This document shows positions 52,105 through 62,111 of a DNA stretch of 64,000 nt, piece by piece. The position numbers and the translations under genes are program-made. The stretch comes from Parabacteroides distasonis ATCC 8503. Lineage in GTDB: Bacteria; Bacteroidota; Bacteroidia; Bacteroidales; Tannerellaceae. Below the pieces are notes generated by a model. It saw only the letters and a program-made list of their open reading frames with translations, was not told where the DNA came from and searched no databases. The stretch lies in the NCBI RefSeq assembly GCF_000012845.1, contig NC_009615.1, forward strand, positions 3,908,501 to 3,972,500. The letters run 5' to 3'. Positions within the stretch are counted from its first letter, which is position 1, and every line of letters starts with the position of its first letter.

Positions 52105-52168
52105 TTAAATAAAATCTTATCCTCAAATGAACCAATGTGATTCATTCAAGGATAAGATTTTTATTTAA
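52105..52168 (-). terminator. Terminator of the fimbrillin operon
   Basis: TTAAATAAAATCTTATCCT pairs with AGGATAAGATTTTTATTTAA (one mismatch) around about 25 bases, with a T-rich tail on the minus strand. It lies 34 bp after the fimbrillin stop codon. Confidence 0.75.
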
Positions 52169-52201
52169 ACCAGTTTTGATACCGGCATACGGTTGATGAT
52201 T

Positions 52202-53188
52202 TTATAAATCTATATTCGCTCCAAATTGACCAACGCTAGCTGTTAATTGAACAGTCTCTAATGAGATTGTTAGGGTATATGTGTATTGTTGGTTCATCAC
52301 CCAATTGCTTTTGTCATCTAAAACAATTGCTTTTGTGTTAGAAATCGTTTGGGCTGGATTAGTGTAAACGAGATCATAGGCTATTTCTATAGTCTTGCCT
52401 TTCATGTCTTGTGGGATCATAAGTAATGATTCTCCTATGCTGTCTGCGGTAGTACTTGCTATCTCTTTGCCATTAGTCTCTGAAACTGTATAATCATTTG
52501 TTGCTGCATCTTCGGTTGCCCATGTACCGGCAGTCAAATCTGCAGGAATTGTAAATGTACCTTTATTCTTGACTCCATTGATTTTTATACTTTTGACTTT
52601 AATAGTTACGCCAGAATAGGATGCTTCACCCAATTTTGCTTTAAACGAAATTTTGGAAAGTCCGTGCTGGAATACAAAAGGAACGCTTGTGGCATCTGTT
52701 GTGGTGTTTGTAATTCCATTGATTGCTGTTCCATTTTTATCATCTTTAGTGGCAGCCTTAACTGTTGACCACATGAAATCAACCTGTTCTGTAGCATCGT
52801 TCTTCACAGTAAAAGGAATTGCTGTTGCACCATCAGTTATTGTAGGGGCAGTTGTCAAATTCGGATAATAAGCTACAAATGAAACAGGGTTACCTTCTGG
52901 CCAATATTTCGTGTTGGTATAGGTCCAAGTGGAGCCATCTGTTGTACTAATAGTCTCATTACTCATGAAGTTTGCTTCGAAAGTTCCATCGCCATAATAT
53001 GCTGACACTCCGAATTTATCATCCTTAGCAAAGGCTGATTTATCTAAAGCCTTCGTCTGTTTCCCCACATAAGTCCCGAAAGTAATCGCATTATCACTCT
53101 TAGACACTAATGTATCAATTTCATCTTCGCTTGAGCAGCCAGCCAATACTACTAGGCTTAATGCTGCAATGAATAAATTTGTCTTCAT
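52202..53188 (-). CDS. Fimbrillin-family lipoprotein
   Basis: 328 residues. Lipobox LVVLAGCSSEDE (Cys 18) and the typical fimbrillin/Mfa-type organisation: AITFGTYVGKQTKALDK near the N-terminus, TKYWPEGNPVSFVAYYP, VPFVFQHGLSKISFKAKLG, and a C-terminal beta strand region (YTYTLTISLETVQLTASV). These lipoproteins are matured by proteolysis and polymerise as surface fimbriae in Bacteroidales. It is the last gene of the AraC/DUF5119/DUF5119/fimbrillin unit and has its own terminator. Confidence 0.87.
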   Translation of the reverse strand: MKTNLFIAALSLVVLAGCSSEDEIDTLVSKSDNAITFGTYVGKQTKALDKSAFAKDDKFGVSAYYGDGTFEANFMSNETISTTDGSTWTYTNTKYWPEGNPVSFVAYYPNLTTAPTITDGATAIPFTVKNDATEQVDFMWSTVKAATKDDKNGTAINGITNTTTDATSVPFVFQHGLSKISFKAKLGEASYSGVTIKVKSIKINGVKNKGTFTIPADLTAGTWATEDAATNDYTVSETNGKEIASTTADSIGESLLMIPQDMKGKTIEIAYDLVYTNPAQTISNTKAIVLDDKSNWVMNQQYTYTLTISLETVQLTASVGQFGANIDL

Positions 53189-53241
53189 AACGCTTAGTCT
53201 TTTAATGTTGTTTTATGTTGTTACTATTTATTATTCTATAT

Positions 53242-54273
53242 CTATGCGGGGAGCACGATATCTACTTCATCTCCCCAATTGTCTATACTTGCGTCGAATC
53301 CTCCTTCGCCGCCATTAGTTGCCGGCTTTACGTTTGGCAATTCCAGCGGAATATCCTCGGGAGTTTCCTCCTCGTCCGGATCGGCTCCGGTACCCAGCAC
53401 CACTTTCACCTCTTTCGTCTCATTATTGATCGCAGCACGTGGAGCTATATCATATTGCTTCGTAATGACCGTCTTGTTATCGACCAATAAGATGGAGAGC
53501 GTAAGCAAATTACCGATCTCGTCCGTGGCCTTCGATGTGACGTTTGGTCTGCCGAGTGTCAAGTAAGAGCCGGATAAGATACCATCGGTCGTTGAGTTCT
53601 TGTGAAAAGTCTTTTCCGAGAAGTCAACGAGTTGCGTCGCTATGCTACTCCCAGTCTTACTGTTGGCTATCCAATATGTATCCGCCATCCCTTTAATCGA
53701 TCCCCTCGCAGTCCGCACGTTGTGCAATCCTTTTATCTCTAAGGACAGATGGGTCGTGAAGATTACCTTCTCGGGCCGGCAAGCCAAGGAAAACTCCTTT
53801 CCCTCCTTAAGGTTCGCCCGTACCATCTCTTGCGTCACCTCAAAACCCTCCAATGTAGCTACCGCTAAAGGTTCCGGATCGTAGATCAGCCGCTCTCCCT
53901 CGGTGGGCGTGTACCAATCGCTTTCCGTCGTCTTCATCACGATCCGCAGGGTGCTGTATTGATCTTGACCCTCGATCGTGAGATAACTGTATTCTTCGGC
54001 CGCTTGGTTAAATACCACTACGTTATAGATCCCTTTCCTCAATCGCACCTCGTCACCCGTGACCATGTTGGTAAGGAAACGGCTTGGCTCCCCTCCATCG
54101 ACCGGGTAAAAGAGCACGGTCATACCATCCGGGTCGATACCGCAAGGACCCCAATCTATGTCGAGGCGCACCGCGCAACGGTCTACATACTCGCCGATCA
54201 TAGTCTCTTTCGAGCATCCCACCAATCCCATGACAAGCGAGATCAAGATGATAAATAACCGGCTCTCTCTCAT
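53242..54273 (-). CDS. DUF5119 family lipoprotein (fimbrial accessory)
   Basis: 343 residues. Lipobox VMGLVGCSKET, then the DUF5119 signature VRLDIDWGPCGIDPDGMTVL with FYPVDGGEP and GIYNVVVFNQAAEEYSYLTI. A fimbrillin-like C-terminal half ends in an acidic, Pro-rich region (DPDEEETPEDIPLELP) and the closing FDASIDNWGDEVDIVLP, a motif often at the end of surface lipoproteins of this group. Its start overlaps the upstream gene by 4 nt (ATGA-type), so the two are translationally coupled. Probably an anchor or tip-adjacent component. Confidence 0.83.
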   Translation of the reverse strand: MRESRLFIILISLVMGLVGCSKETMIGEYVDRCAVRLDIDWGPCGIDPDGMTVLFYPVDGGEPSRFLTNMVTGDEVRLRKGIYNVVVFNQAAEEYSYLTIEGQDQYSTLRIVMKTTESDWYTPTEGERLIYDPEPLAVATLEGFEVTQEMVRANLKEGKEFSLACRPEKVIFTTHLSLEIKGLHNVRTARGSIKGMADTYWIANSKTGSSIATQLVDFSEKTFHKNSTTDGILSGSYLTLGRPNVTSKATDEIGNLLTLSILLVDNKTVITKQYDIAPRAAINNETKEVKVVLGTGADPDEEETPEDIPLELPNVKPATNGGEGGFDASIDNWGDEVDIVLPA

Positions 54274-54845
54274 CGGATACTCGTTTTCTTTAGCCCGTTG
54301 ATATTGTTCGCGCTCCCTTTCCTTTCATTGCTTAGATTCAAGGAACTATCCTTCGATAGGAAAAACGGCGACAAGGTCAATTCCTTATGCTTCTCCGTAT
54401 CCCCCTCAACCTCTACCGAACGGATCGTGGCGACATATAACGGGATCACCTCGTCTTGACATGCCTCCAGATCCTCTAGAGAGGAGATATATGCTTCCGC
54501 TTCCTCGAACTTCGACATATTACGAAAACCTATGTTTTTCGCGTCGTAATTGAAAACCAATACATTATATTTATCCGGTGGTAAGAACAGGGTGATGCCA
54601 TTGGCGTTCCCATCCGTCTGTATCATCGGCCCGCCCTCCGACGGGTAGATACAATAGCGAAGTTTCTCCGGTACCGGGGAACCTGCTACCACGCTATCCC
54701 AACGAAGGGTGCAAGTGATGTAGCCCGTGCCTCTTTTCTCCGGTTCCTCAGATCTCTCGCAACTACATTCCAGCACCATGCCGATAATGAATAAAACCGC
54801 GATAGAGATCTTTAAGATAATACTTGTCTTATTGTACCTATACAT
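54270..54845 (-). CDS. DUF5119-like lipoprotein, short
   Basis: 191 residues with a hydrophobic leader (ISIAVLFIIGMVLECSCE). The body has GYITCTLRWDSVVAGSPVPE and LRYCIYPSEGGPMIQ, GITLFLPPDKYNVLVFNYDA, parallel to the first half of the DUF5119 protein encoded next. It lacks that protein's second half, so it is either a natural short form or truncated. The lipobox is imperfect (LECSC). 4-nt overlap with the following gene. Confidence 0.72.
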   Translation of the reverse strand: MYRYNKTSIILKISIAVLFIIGMVLECSCERSEEPEKRGTGYITCTLRWDSVVAGSPVPEKLRYCIYPSEGGPMIQTDGNANGITLFLPPDKYNVLVFNYDAKNIGFRNMSKFEEAEAYISSLEDLEACQDEVIPLYVATIRSVEVEGDTEKHKELTLSPFFLSKDSSLNLSNERKGSANNINGLKKTSIR

Positions 54846-54977
54846 TTTATTTATCTTTGAAAATCAATTATGATTGATCTTCTGGACGCAAATGTATAGG
54901 GAATGCTAAAGGGGAGAATTGTTATTTTTGTCCAAAGAGTTGCAAAAGTTGAGAGATTTTAAAAAAATCATTGAATA

Positions 54978-55832
54978 TTATGTATTTTCATCCTTTAGAG
55001 AACGGACAGAGCGGGGAGATTGGCCGAAATTAGCCCTGCAGAAGTGCGAGAAGTTGGAAAGCGACTCAAAGCCATACTTGTAGCAAATCTCGGATATGGA
55101 AAGCTCTGTCATGATAAGGTCGTTATGAATGTCTTGGCATTTGCGTTTCAGCATCCATTGATAAGCGGGCTCTCCAAACGTATCCTTGAAGATACGGCGG
55201 AAGGTGGGTACGCTGTAGCCTCCCAATTGGGCGAAGGTCTCCACGTCTTTCGCCTTCTGGTAGTTCTGCATCACGAAATACTGGAAACTGTGGCTATACC
55301 GGTAAATCGGGGCGTAAAAGGCGGCTAGCTCCTTGATGGGGTAGTAGCAGTTCAGCAAGTAGACCATCTCCGAGCGTTTGGCTTGCATCAGTCCGGAGCA
55401 TCTTAAATCATCGTTGAGGTAAAGCTTCATGCCCTCGATGAAGAGTTGTATCGGCGGGACCATCGTCATTACGATGGGCTGCTGGCGTTCGTTCTCCACG
55501 ATGGAGATGCCTTTGTTGAAACGATTGTCGCATATGTTTTGCGGACGCTCGAAGAGATAGATGATACATTCGGTGTAGTCGAGTACCTTGCACTCCACTT
55601 TCGAGCCGATCGGTTGCAACACGAACTGTCCGCCCCTGAACGTGGTGTCCGGGTGCTCCTCGCTGTTCAGCCAGATCTCTCCCTTGACTAGGAAAAAGAC
55701 CATGTTCTGCATGCATCTTGTCTGAGGGATCACGTACCCTTTCGGATAAAGACGATACTTGAATATGTCCCTCTGGTAGAAACTACAAGAGGAACAGTCG
55801 GTATATTTGGTGCAGCGATGGTCGGTTAACAT
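54978..55832 (-). CDS. AraC-family transcription regulator
   Basis: 284 residues. The C-terminal AraC DNA-binding domain is visible: FAQLGGYSVPTFRRIFKDTF then GEPAYQWMLKRK for the first helix-turn-helix, and LSISEICYKYGFESLSNFSH with FCRANFGQSPRSVRSL for the second. The N-terminal part has a cupin-like character (FFLVKGEIWLN, GGQFVLQPIGSKVECKVLDY). It lies directly upstream of the fimbrial lipoprotein genes on the same strand, so it is the likely local regulator. It starts 12 bp after the GHL10 gene. Confidence 0.88.
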   Translation of the reverse strand: MLTDHRCTKYTDCSSCSFYQRDIFKYRLYPKGYVIPQTRCMQNMVFFLVKGEIWLNSEEHPDTTFRGGQFVLQPIGSKVECKVLDYTECIIYLFERPQNICDNRFNKGISIVENERQQPIVMTMVPPIQLFIEGMKLYLNDDLRCSGLMQAKRSEMVYLLNCYYPIKELAAFYAPIYRYSHSFQYFVMQNYQKAKDVETFAQLGGYSVPTFRRIFKDTFGEPAYQWMLKRKCQDIHNDLIMTELSISEICYKYGFESLSNFSHFCRANFGQSPRSVRSLKDENT

Positions 55833-55844
55833 ATATTGTTGTCT

Positions 55845-57374
55845 TTATAATTTTACTTTCTTTGTCTTGCCCTCGCTCTCGTTGTGAAAGCGATCTACGG
55901 CGGTCACTACATAGCGATATTTTACCTTTCCTTTCTCGTAAGGCATCAAGTAGCCGGTTTCCCGGGTGATAGCCACGATCTTCGAGGGATCGCTCGTGTC
56001 TATCGGCTCCTTGTCGTTAAAGCGATAGATCACGAAATAGGAGGCTAGCTCCGGATTCGTGGGGCTTTGCTCCGCTTGCCAATGTAACAAGAAGCCTTTA
56101 GGTGTCCATTCGGTCTTTAGCTTGCTTACGTCTTTTGGCGGACGGTTATGCATATGGGTATAGGCCGGGATAAGGGCCGGGTAACGGTGGTAGTTCCGTT
56201 TCAGGCTGTCGGCTACGCCCTTGTTGTTCCATAGAATCTCATTGGCGGGCCAGAAACAATTGCCGCTCACGTGAGGCAAGGCACGCTCGTAACGCATCTT
56301 GCGGGTTAATTGGTCCGCTTTCATGGTGCGGGCCACGTCTTGCCCGATATATAAATGACCTCCGTTGGCGTTTTTGTCCCACCATTTGATAAGCGTGATG
56401 TAATCGGCCGCCGGGTGTCCGATCTCCCAATAGATCTGGGGGATGTTATAATCGATCCAACCTTGCTGTACCCAATAGGTGATATCGGCGTAGAGGTCGT
56501 CGTAGTTTTGCAGACCGTTGGTATTGCTACCCGATCCGTCTGCGGTGCTTTTCTTGTTGCGGTAGATGCCGAAGGGACTGATACCGAAGCGTACCCAAGG
56601 CTTGGTGAGCAGGATGGTACGTTTCAATTCCCGGATCAGGGTATTCACGTTCTCCCGGCGCCAATCGTTCCTTTGCGCCTCGCTGTATCCTTTTCGCAAG
56701 CCGTATTTCCGGAAGCTGTTATCATCCGGGAAAGGCATACCCGCCGCGGGATAGGGATAGAAATAATCGTCCATATGGATAGCGTCCACGTCGTAACGGC
56801 CGACGATATCACGCACTACCCGGCAGATAAACTGACGGCTTTCCGGCAATCCCGGGTCGAAAAGGATTTGTTTATTATAGGTGACAAACCATTCGGGATG
56901 CTTATGATAGATGTGGGAATCGGCGAAACGGGTGTTTCCCGCCGTGCTCGCCCGGTAAGGATTCAACCAAGCGTGAAACTCCATGTTCCGTTTATGGCAT
57001 TCTTGGATCAGGAAGGCCATCGGGTCGAACTCACCTGCCGGGGCTACGCCTTGCTCTCCGGTGAAGAAGCGGCTCCACGGCTCGATATCGGATTTATAGA
57101 AAGCGTCCGCCTCGGGGCGCACCTGAAAGATGATGGCGTTGATGCCGCATGCTTGCAGGTAATTAAGCTTGCGGATGAAGTCTTTTTTCATCCGGGCGGG
57201 AGTCATATCCTTGTATTCGCCTTGAAAAGCGGTCTGTATCCATGCTCCCCTAAACTCTCGCTTGGCCTCCTTGCCCGTACTCGTAGCCGGACGAGGCTTC
57301 TCGCGAACCGTAGAACATGAGGTTATCGCACAAAAGAGAATCGCTACTAAGAAGCGAAAATATTTAATGTACAT
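55845..57374 (-). CDS. GHL10/DUF187-family glycoside hydrolase-like lipoprotein
   Basis: 509 residues. Lipobox-like ILFCAITSCSTVRE, then the GHL10 TIM-barrel: EFRGAWIQTAFQGEYKDM, GINAIIFQVRPEADAFYKSD, EFHAWLNPYRAS, DVDAIHMDDYFYPYP (acidic pair at the barrel) and QQGWIDYNIPQIYWEIGHP. A fibronectin-III-like C-terminal region follows (FLLHWQAEQSPTNPELASYF, KVKYRYVVTAVDRFHN). Proteins of this type act on cell-wall or glycan substrates; the exact substrate is unknown. Confidence 0.88.
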   Translation of the reverse strand: MYIKYFRFLVAILFCAITSCSTVREKPRPATSTGKEAKREFRGAWIQTAFQGEYKDMTPARMKKDFIRKLNYLQACGINAIIFQVRPEADAFYKSDIEPWSRFFTGEQGVAPAGEFDPMAFLIQECHKRNMEFHAWLNPYRASTAGNTRFADSHIYHKHPEWFVTYNKQILFDPGLPESRQFICRVVRDIVGRYDVDAIHMDDYFYPYPAAGMPFPDDNSFRKYGLRKGYSEAQRNDWRRENVNTLIRELKRTILLTKPWVRFGISPFGIYRNKKSTADGSGSNTNGLQNYDDLYADITYWVQQGWIDYNIPQIYWEIGHPAADYITLIKWWDKNANGGHLYIGQDVARTMKADQLTRKMRYERALPHVSGNCFWPANEILWNNKGVADSLKRNYHRYPALIPAYTHMHNRPPKDVSKLKTEWTPKGFLLHWQAEQSPTNPELASYFVIYRFNDKEPIDTSDPSKIVAITRETGYLMPYEKGKVKYRYVVTAVDRFHNESEGKTKKVKL

Positions 57375-57547
57375 GGGTGCCTTGCTGTGTTTGTCTATGA
57401 AATTTTCAACAAATGTAGAAGATTCCCTGTAAATATGAAATATTTCACCCTTGTTATTTTATTTACTTGGCAGTAGAGACGAGGCACACCCTGTCTAACT
57501 GTGTGAATTAGTTCGATGAAGATAGGGCAGAATCGGTTAGTTTTGGC

Positions 57548-57555
57548 TATCTTTG
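57548..57555 (+). promoter_or_regulatory. Promoter -7 element for uvrA
   Basis: TATCTTTG followed by CGTTAAAG, 26 bp before the uvrA start codon. The -33 region is weak. No LexA-type palindrome was noticed. Confidence 0.6.
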
Positions 57556-57580
57556 CGTTAAAGAAAAAGATAAAGGTAAT

Positions 57581-60364
57581 ATGTCTGAGAGCAATTCGAT
57601 TTTCATCAAGGGGGCACGTGTCAACAACTTGAAAAATATAGATGTAGAGATTCCGAGGGACAAGCTGGTGGTGATAACCGGGCTGTCGGGGAGTGGAAAA
57701 TCATCGTTGGCGTTCGATACCCTTTATGCGGAGGGACAGCGTCGGTATGTAGAGAGTTTATCCGCTTACGCCCGCCAGTTCTTGGGGAGGATGAGTAAGC
57801 CGGAATGCGACTATATTAAGGGAATACCGCCGGCTATCGCTATCGAGCAGAAGGTGAATACCCGTAATCCGCGTTCCACGGTCGGTACATCTACCGAGAT
57901 TTATGAGTATTTACGCTTGTTATATGCTCGCGTCGGGAAGACGATATCGCCGGTTTCCGGCACCGAGGTGAAAAAACATCAGGTGAGCGATATTGTCAAG
58001 GAGGTCATGCGATACCCCGAGGGGACTCGTTTTGCCGTATTCGCCCCGGTTGTCTTGCCGGAAGGCCGGGATATGAAGGAACAGCTGGAGATCTTGCGGA
58101 AAGAAGGATATGCCCGTCTGTCGGTGAATGATACGGTATATCGTATCTCGGAGGTACTGGCCAGCGAGGAGTTGCTGTCTTACCCGATCGAGTTGTTGGT
58201 GGACCGCCTGACGGTATCGGACGATAAGACCTTGAAAAGCCGTTTGGCGGATTCGGCCGAGACCGCTTTCTTTGAGGGCCATGGTACCTGTTTGATTCGT
58301 ATTTATACGGAGGAAGGGGTAGTCGTGAAGGAATTCTCGAAGAAGTTTGAGGCGGATGGCATGATATTCGAGGAGCCTACCGATATGATGTTTAGCTTTA
58401 ATAATCCGTTGGGCGCTTGTCCGACTTGTGAGGGGTTCGGTAAGGTGCTGGGCATCGATGAGAATCTGGTGGTGCCCGATAAAAGTTTGTCTGTCTACCA
58501 AGGAGCCGTGGTTTGCTGGAAAGGTGAGGTGATGGGGGAATGGCTGAAAGACTTTATTGTGAAGAGCGAGAAATATAACTTCCCGATCCACCGCCCGTAT
58601 TACGACCTGACACAGAAAGAGAAGGATTTGTTGTGGCATGGGGCGAGAGGTTTACACGGCATCGACGATTTCTTTAAGTTCGTGGAAGAGAATCTTTATA
58701 AGATACAATACCGGGTGATGCAAGCCCGCTATCGGGGAAAGACGACTTGCCCGGTTTGTAAGGGGAGCCGCTTGAGGCCGGAAGCGCTGTATGTGCAAGT
58801 GGGCGGTAAGAATATCGCCGAGCTGGTGACGATGCCGGTTTCGGAGGCAAAGGCTTTCTTTGATCAACTGGAACTGGACGAGACGGATGCGGCGATCGCT
58901 AAACGTTTGCTCACGGAAATCAATAATCGCTTGCAATTCCTGTTGGATGTGGGGTTGGGTTATCTGGCTTTAGATCGCCTCTCGGCCTCTTTATCCGGAG
59001 GAGAGAGCCAACGTATCAATCTGGCTACCTCGTTGGGTAGTAGCTTGGTGGGTTCGTTGTATATTTTGGATGAGCCGAGTATCGGTCTGCATTCCCGGGA
59101 TACGGATTTGTTGATCAAGGTATTGCGACAGTTGCAAGCCTTGGGGAATACCGTGGTCGTGGTGGAACATGATGAGGAGATTATCCGTGCGGCGGATTAT
59201 ATCATCGATATCGGTCCGAAAGCGGGGCGTTTGGGGGGTGAGGTCGTTTATCAAGGCGATGTGAATAACCTCCGGAAATGTAGCGATAGCCATACGGTAC
59301 GTTATTTGACGGGAGAGGATCAGATCGAGATCCCGCCTTATCGGCGTCCGTGGAATAATTATATAGAAGTGACAGGGGCTCGGAAGAATAACTTAAAGGG
59401 TGTGGACGTGAAGTTTCCTTTGAACGTGATGACGGTGGTTACCGGCGTGAGCGGTTCGGGTAAAAGTTCCTTGGTTCGTGATATTTTCTACGAGGGCGTG
59501 AAACGCCATTTGGATGATGCCGCTCGCCTGACCGTAGATTGCTCCGGTATCAGTGGAGATTTGAATATGATTCAGGCGATTGAGTTTGTAGACCAGAACT
59601 CGATCGGAAAGAGTTCTCGCTCGAACCCTGTGACGTATATCGGCGCTTACGATGAGATCCGTAAACTATTCGGTGAGCAGCCTCTTGCGAAGCAGATGGG
59701 ATATAACGCCGCTTATTTTTCCTTTAATAAAGAAGGAGGTCGCTGCGAGGAATGTAAGGGCGAGGGCAAAATCACGGTAGAGATGCAGTTTATGGCGGAT
59801 ATCACCTTGGAATGCGAGGCTTGCCACGGCAAACGCTTCAAGCAGGATGTATTGGATGTAGAGTATCAAGGCGCTAACATATACGATGTGTTGGAAATGA
59901 CCGTGAATCAAGCGATCGAGTTCTTCGAGAAAGGTTCCGGCTCCCAAGAGAAGAAGATCGTGAAACGCTTGAAACCGCTGCAAGACGTAGGTTTGGGCTA
60001 TATCAAGCTGGGACAGACTTCCTCCACTTTATCCGGTGGTGAGAACCAACGTGTGAAACTGGCTTATTACTTAGGCCAAGAGAAGCAGCAACCTACCTTG
60101 TTCGTTTTCGACGAGCCTACGACCGGTTTACATTTTCATGATATCAAGACTTTGTTGAAAGCTTTCAATGCCTTGATCGAGAAAGGTCACTCCGTGGTAA
60201 TTATCGAGCATAATATGGATGTGATCAAATGTGCGGATTATGTGATCGATTTAGGACCGGAAGGCGGAAAGGCCGGCGGGCAGTTGGTTTGTGCCGGCAC
60301 ACCGGAGGAGATAGCGGCTTGCGAGGCATCCTATACCGGAAGGTTTTTAAGGGATAAGTTATAA
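57581..60364 (+). CDS. uvrA: UvrABC excinuclease subunit A
   Basis: 927 residues, full length. Damage-recognition ATPase of nucleotide excision repair. Two ABC modules are visible: Walker [15 protein letters not shown] near residue 34 and [15 protein letters not shown] near 630, with signature motifs [12 protein letters not shown] and [12 protein letters not shown] and Walker [10 protein letters not shown] and VFDEPTTGL. Zinc-binding cysteines are in [19 protein letters not shown] and CEECKGEGK...CEACHGKRF. Monocistronic, with a strong terminator 25 bp downstream. No anomaly seen; it is ordinary chromosomal DNA. Confidence 0.97.
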   Translation: MSESNSIFIKGARVNNLKNIDVEIPRDKLVVITGLSGSGKSSLAFDTLYAEGQRRYVESLSAYARQFLGRMSKPECDYIKGIPPAIAIEQKVNTRNPRSTVGTSTEIYEYLRLLYARVGKTISPVSGTEVKKHQVSDIVKEVMRYPEGTRFAVFAPVVLPEGRDMKEQLEILRKEGYARLSVNDTVYRISEVLASEELLSYPIELLVDRLTVSDDKTLKSRLADSAETAFFEGHGTCLIRIYTEEGVVVKEFSKKFEADGMIFEEPTDMMFSFNNPLGACPTCEGFGKVLGIDENLVVPDKSLSVYQGAVVCWKGEVMGEWLKDFIVKSEKYNFPIHRPYYDLTQKEKDLLWHGARGLHGIDDFFKFVEENLYKIQYRVMQARYRGKTTCPVCKGSRLRPEALYVQVGGKNIAELVTMPVSEAKAFFDQLELDETDAAIAKRLLTEINNRLQFLLDVGLGYLALDRLSASLSGGESQRINLATSLGSSLVGSLYILDEPSIGLHSRDTDLLIKVLRQLQALGNTVVVVEHDEEIIRAADYIIDIGPKAGRLGGEVVYQGDVNNLRKCSDSHTVRYLTGEDQIEIPPYRRPWNNYIEVTGARKNNLKGVDVKFPLNVMTVVTGVSGSGKSSLVRDIFYEGVKRHLDDAARLTVDCSGISGDLNMIQAIEFVDQNSIGKSSRSNPVTYIGAYDEIRKLFGEQPLAKQMGYNAAYFSFNKEGGRCEECKGEGKITVEMQFMADITLECEACHGKRFKQDVLDVEYQGANIYDVLEMTVNQAIEFFEKGSGSQEKKIVKRLKPLQDVGLGYIKLGQTSSTLSGGENQRVKLAYYLGQEKQQPTLFVFDEPTTGLHFHDIKTLLKAFNALIEKGHSVVIIEHNMDVIKCADYVIDLGPEGGKAGGQLVCAGTPEEIAACEASYTGRFLRDKL

Positions 60365-60389
60365 GGAGACGATATAAAAAGACAAATGT

Positions 60390-60427
60390 AAATAGCTCCT
60401 GCCCGAATATTCGGATAGGAGCTATTT
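60390..60427. terminator. Bidirectional terminator between uvrA and susD-like gene
   Basis: AAATAGCTCCT (60390-60400) pairs exactly with AGGAGCTATTT (60417-60427); inside, CCGAAT/ATTCGG extends the stem. T-run after the right arm, A-run before the left arm; the two genes converge here. Confidence 0.9.
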
Positions 60428-60454
60428 CTTTTAAGAGGAATGGGAGCATTTCCA

Positions 60455-62086
60455 TTAATATCCTGGGTTTTGCTCGATGATTCCATTTTTCGCAAGGTCT
60501 ATAACCGCTTGCGGTATCGGGCCGTATTCGTGGGTCCCTTTGATGAAACGGGCATTTTGGAGATGAGAGCGGAATGTCTTCTCATGCTCGAAATAAGTGT
60601 TCATCACGTCTGAGGCGATTCCCCAACGGACTAGATCAAAGAAACGTTCACCTTCTAAGGCGAATTCCAGACGTCGTTCGGTACGTAAGGCTCGGATCGC
60701 CTCCTCTTTGTCGGAAAATGACGGATATAATCCGATCCGGTATTTGGCGGCATCCGCTGTCCCGTCAGCGGTTTTTACGGTCTGGCTGTTCATGGCACGC
60801 TCGCGAACTTGGTTGATGTATTTCAATCCGGTAGTCAAATCGCCTAGTTCGATAGCAGCTTCGGCACGCCACAATAACACGTCCGCATATCGAATAATAT
60901 AAACATTCAATGCGTTTACGTATGGCCAGATAGCCAAATAGTAACTTGAGTTCTTGGAGACAATACGTTTTTTAGGGCTATACGGACCGTAAACCGTAGC
61001 CTCACGAGGAGTCCAGTCATAGAGTTGGACATCTAGGAACATGATTCCGGGGCGGGCTACCGTGTGGTCTAGGCGGGTGTCTACATAATCATTTTCCGAA
61101 ACGTCTATGCCGTCTTCCAAAGGCAAGCCGTTGGAGTCGGTCTTATAAGCGTTTACTAGGTTTTGGGAAGGACGAAGGAAACCATAGTTGGGATAAGGGC
61201 CTCCCGGAGGTAACAAACGGTCGCCCGGATTTCCGTTGTAGTTGTTCGGGGAGCCATCGTTGATAGAGGCTTGGACTGAAAATAAAATTTCAGGGCAGTT
61301 GTCATTTTCCGGCAAGAAGATATTCCGGAAGTCGGGGAGTAGCTGGTATTTGCCGGAATTGATCACCTCATCCGTCGCTGTAGCGCATTCCTGCCATTTG
61401 CCTTGGAACAAGTAAACTTTAGCCATATAAGCCCGGGCCGTCATCTTACATGGACGTGCCACATCCGGCTGGGAATCCGGGAGACCTTCGTAGGCGGCCT
61501 TAAAATCATTCAGTATCTTCTCCCATAATTGATCGGATGTATACTCCTTATTCGAGATAGAGGCGAATGCGGAAGGATCGCTGACACTCTCGTCGAAATA
61601 TGGGATCTGGTTATAGATGATCTTTAAGTTGAAATAGAAATGGGCACGCAGGAAACGCATCTCGGCGATACGGGTCTCCTTTTTATCATAATCGCTGCCT
61701 TTGAGGATACGGATCGCTTGGTTACAGCGGTTCACGCCCTCGTATAAGGCTAGCCATTTCCGATTGTAATCTTGGATAGTCGGGTCGATATGGAAGATTT
61801 CCATCAAGTGAACCGGGTTCTGGTCTCCCGTACCACCTCCGCCTTTGTAGGTATCGTCTGAGATCACATCGCCAAATTGCCAGTTGGAGCATCCTGAATT
61901 CAAGCCGGAGCTGGCATCGTCCATCTGGCCGTCTAGGATGGAATAGGCGGAGATAATCAATCCCTCGATGTTATTGGGATCTTGTGCTTGTTCGGGAGTC
62001 AGTTCGCCTACAGGTGTCTCTTCCAGAAAATCGCTGCATGATGTCAATGCGAATACGGCACAGGCCGCTATAATCATTTTCTTCAT
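60455..62086 (-). CDS. SusD/RagB-family nutrient-binding outer-membrane lipoprotein
   Basis: 543 residues. Lipobox FALTSCSDFLEETPVGELTP is the usual SusD opening. GCSNWQFGDVISDDTYKGG, NRCNQAIRILKG, FLRAHFYFNLKIIYNQIPYF (TPR region), ARAYMAKVYLFQGKW and the C-terminal LRTERRLEFALEGERFFDLV with RWG follow in order. It covers the extracellular mouth of the SusC channel encoded just upstream (25-bp gap) and captures glycans or peptides. The ligand is not evident, since no glycosidase or regulator of this locus is in the window. Confidence 0.95.
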   Translation of the reverse strand: MKKMIIAACAVFALTSCSDFLEETPVGELTPEQAQDPNNIEGLIISAYSILDGQMDDASSGLNSGCSNWQFGDVISDDTYKGGGGTGDQNPVHLMEIFHIDPTIQDYNRKWLALYEGVNRCNQAIRILKGSDYDKKETRIAEMRFLRAHFYFNLKIIYNQIPYFDESVSDPSAFASISNKEYTSDQLWEKILNDFKAAYEGLPDSQPDVARPCKMTARAYMAKVYLFQGKWQECATATDEVINSGKYQLLPDFRNIFLPENDNCPEILFSVQASINDGSPNNYNGNPGDRLLPPGGPYPNYGFLRPSQNLVNAYKTDSNGLPLEDGIDVSENDYVDTRLDHTVARPGIMFLDVQLYDWTPREATVYGPYSPKKRIVSKNSSYYLAIWPYVNALNVYIIRYADVLLWRAEAAIELGDLTTGLKYINQVRERAMNSQTVKTADGTADAAKYRIGLYPSFSDKEEAIRALRTERRLEFALEGERFFDLVRWGIASDVMNTYFEHEKTFRSHLQNARFIKGTHEYGPIPQAVIDLAKNGIIEQNPGY

Positions 62087-62111
62087 ATTCTAGTTTGTTG
62101 TTGTTTGATGA

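Noticed and set aside
56355..57320. Plus-strand frame of 321 codons antisense to the GHL10 gene
   Set aside because: Mirror of a GC-rich true gene; the translated sequence has no domain while the minus strand encodes a complete GHL10 protein.
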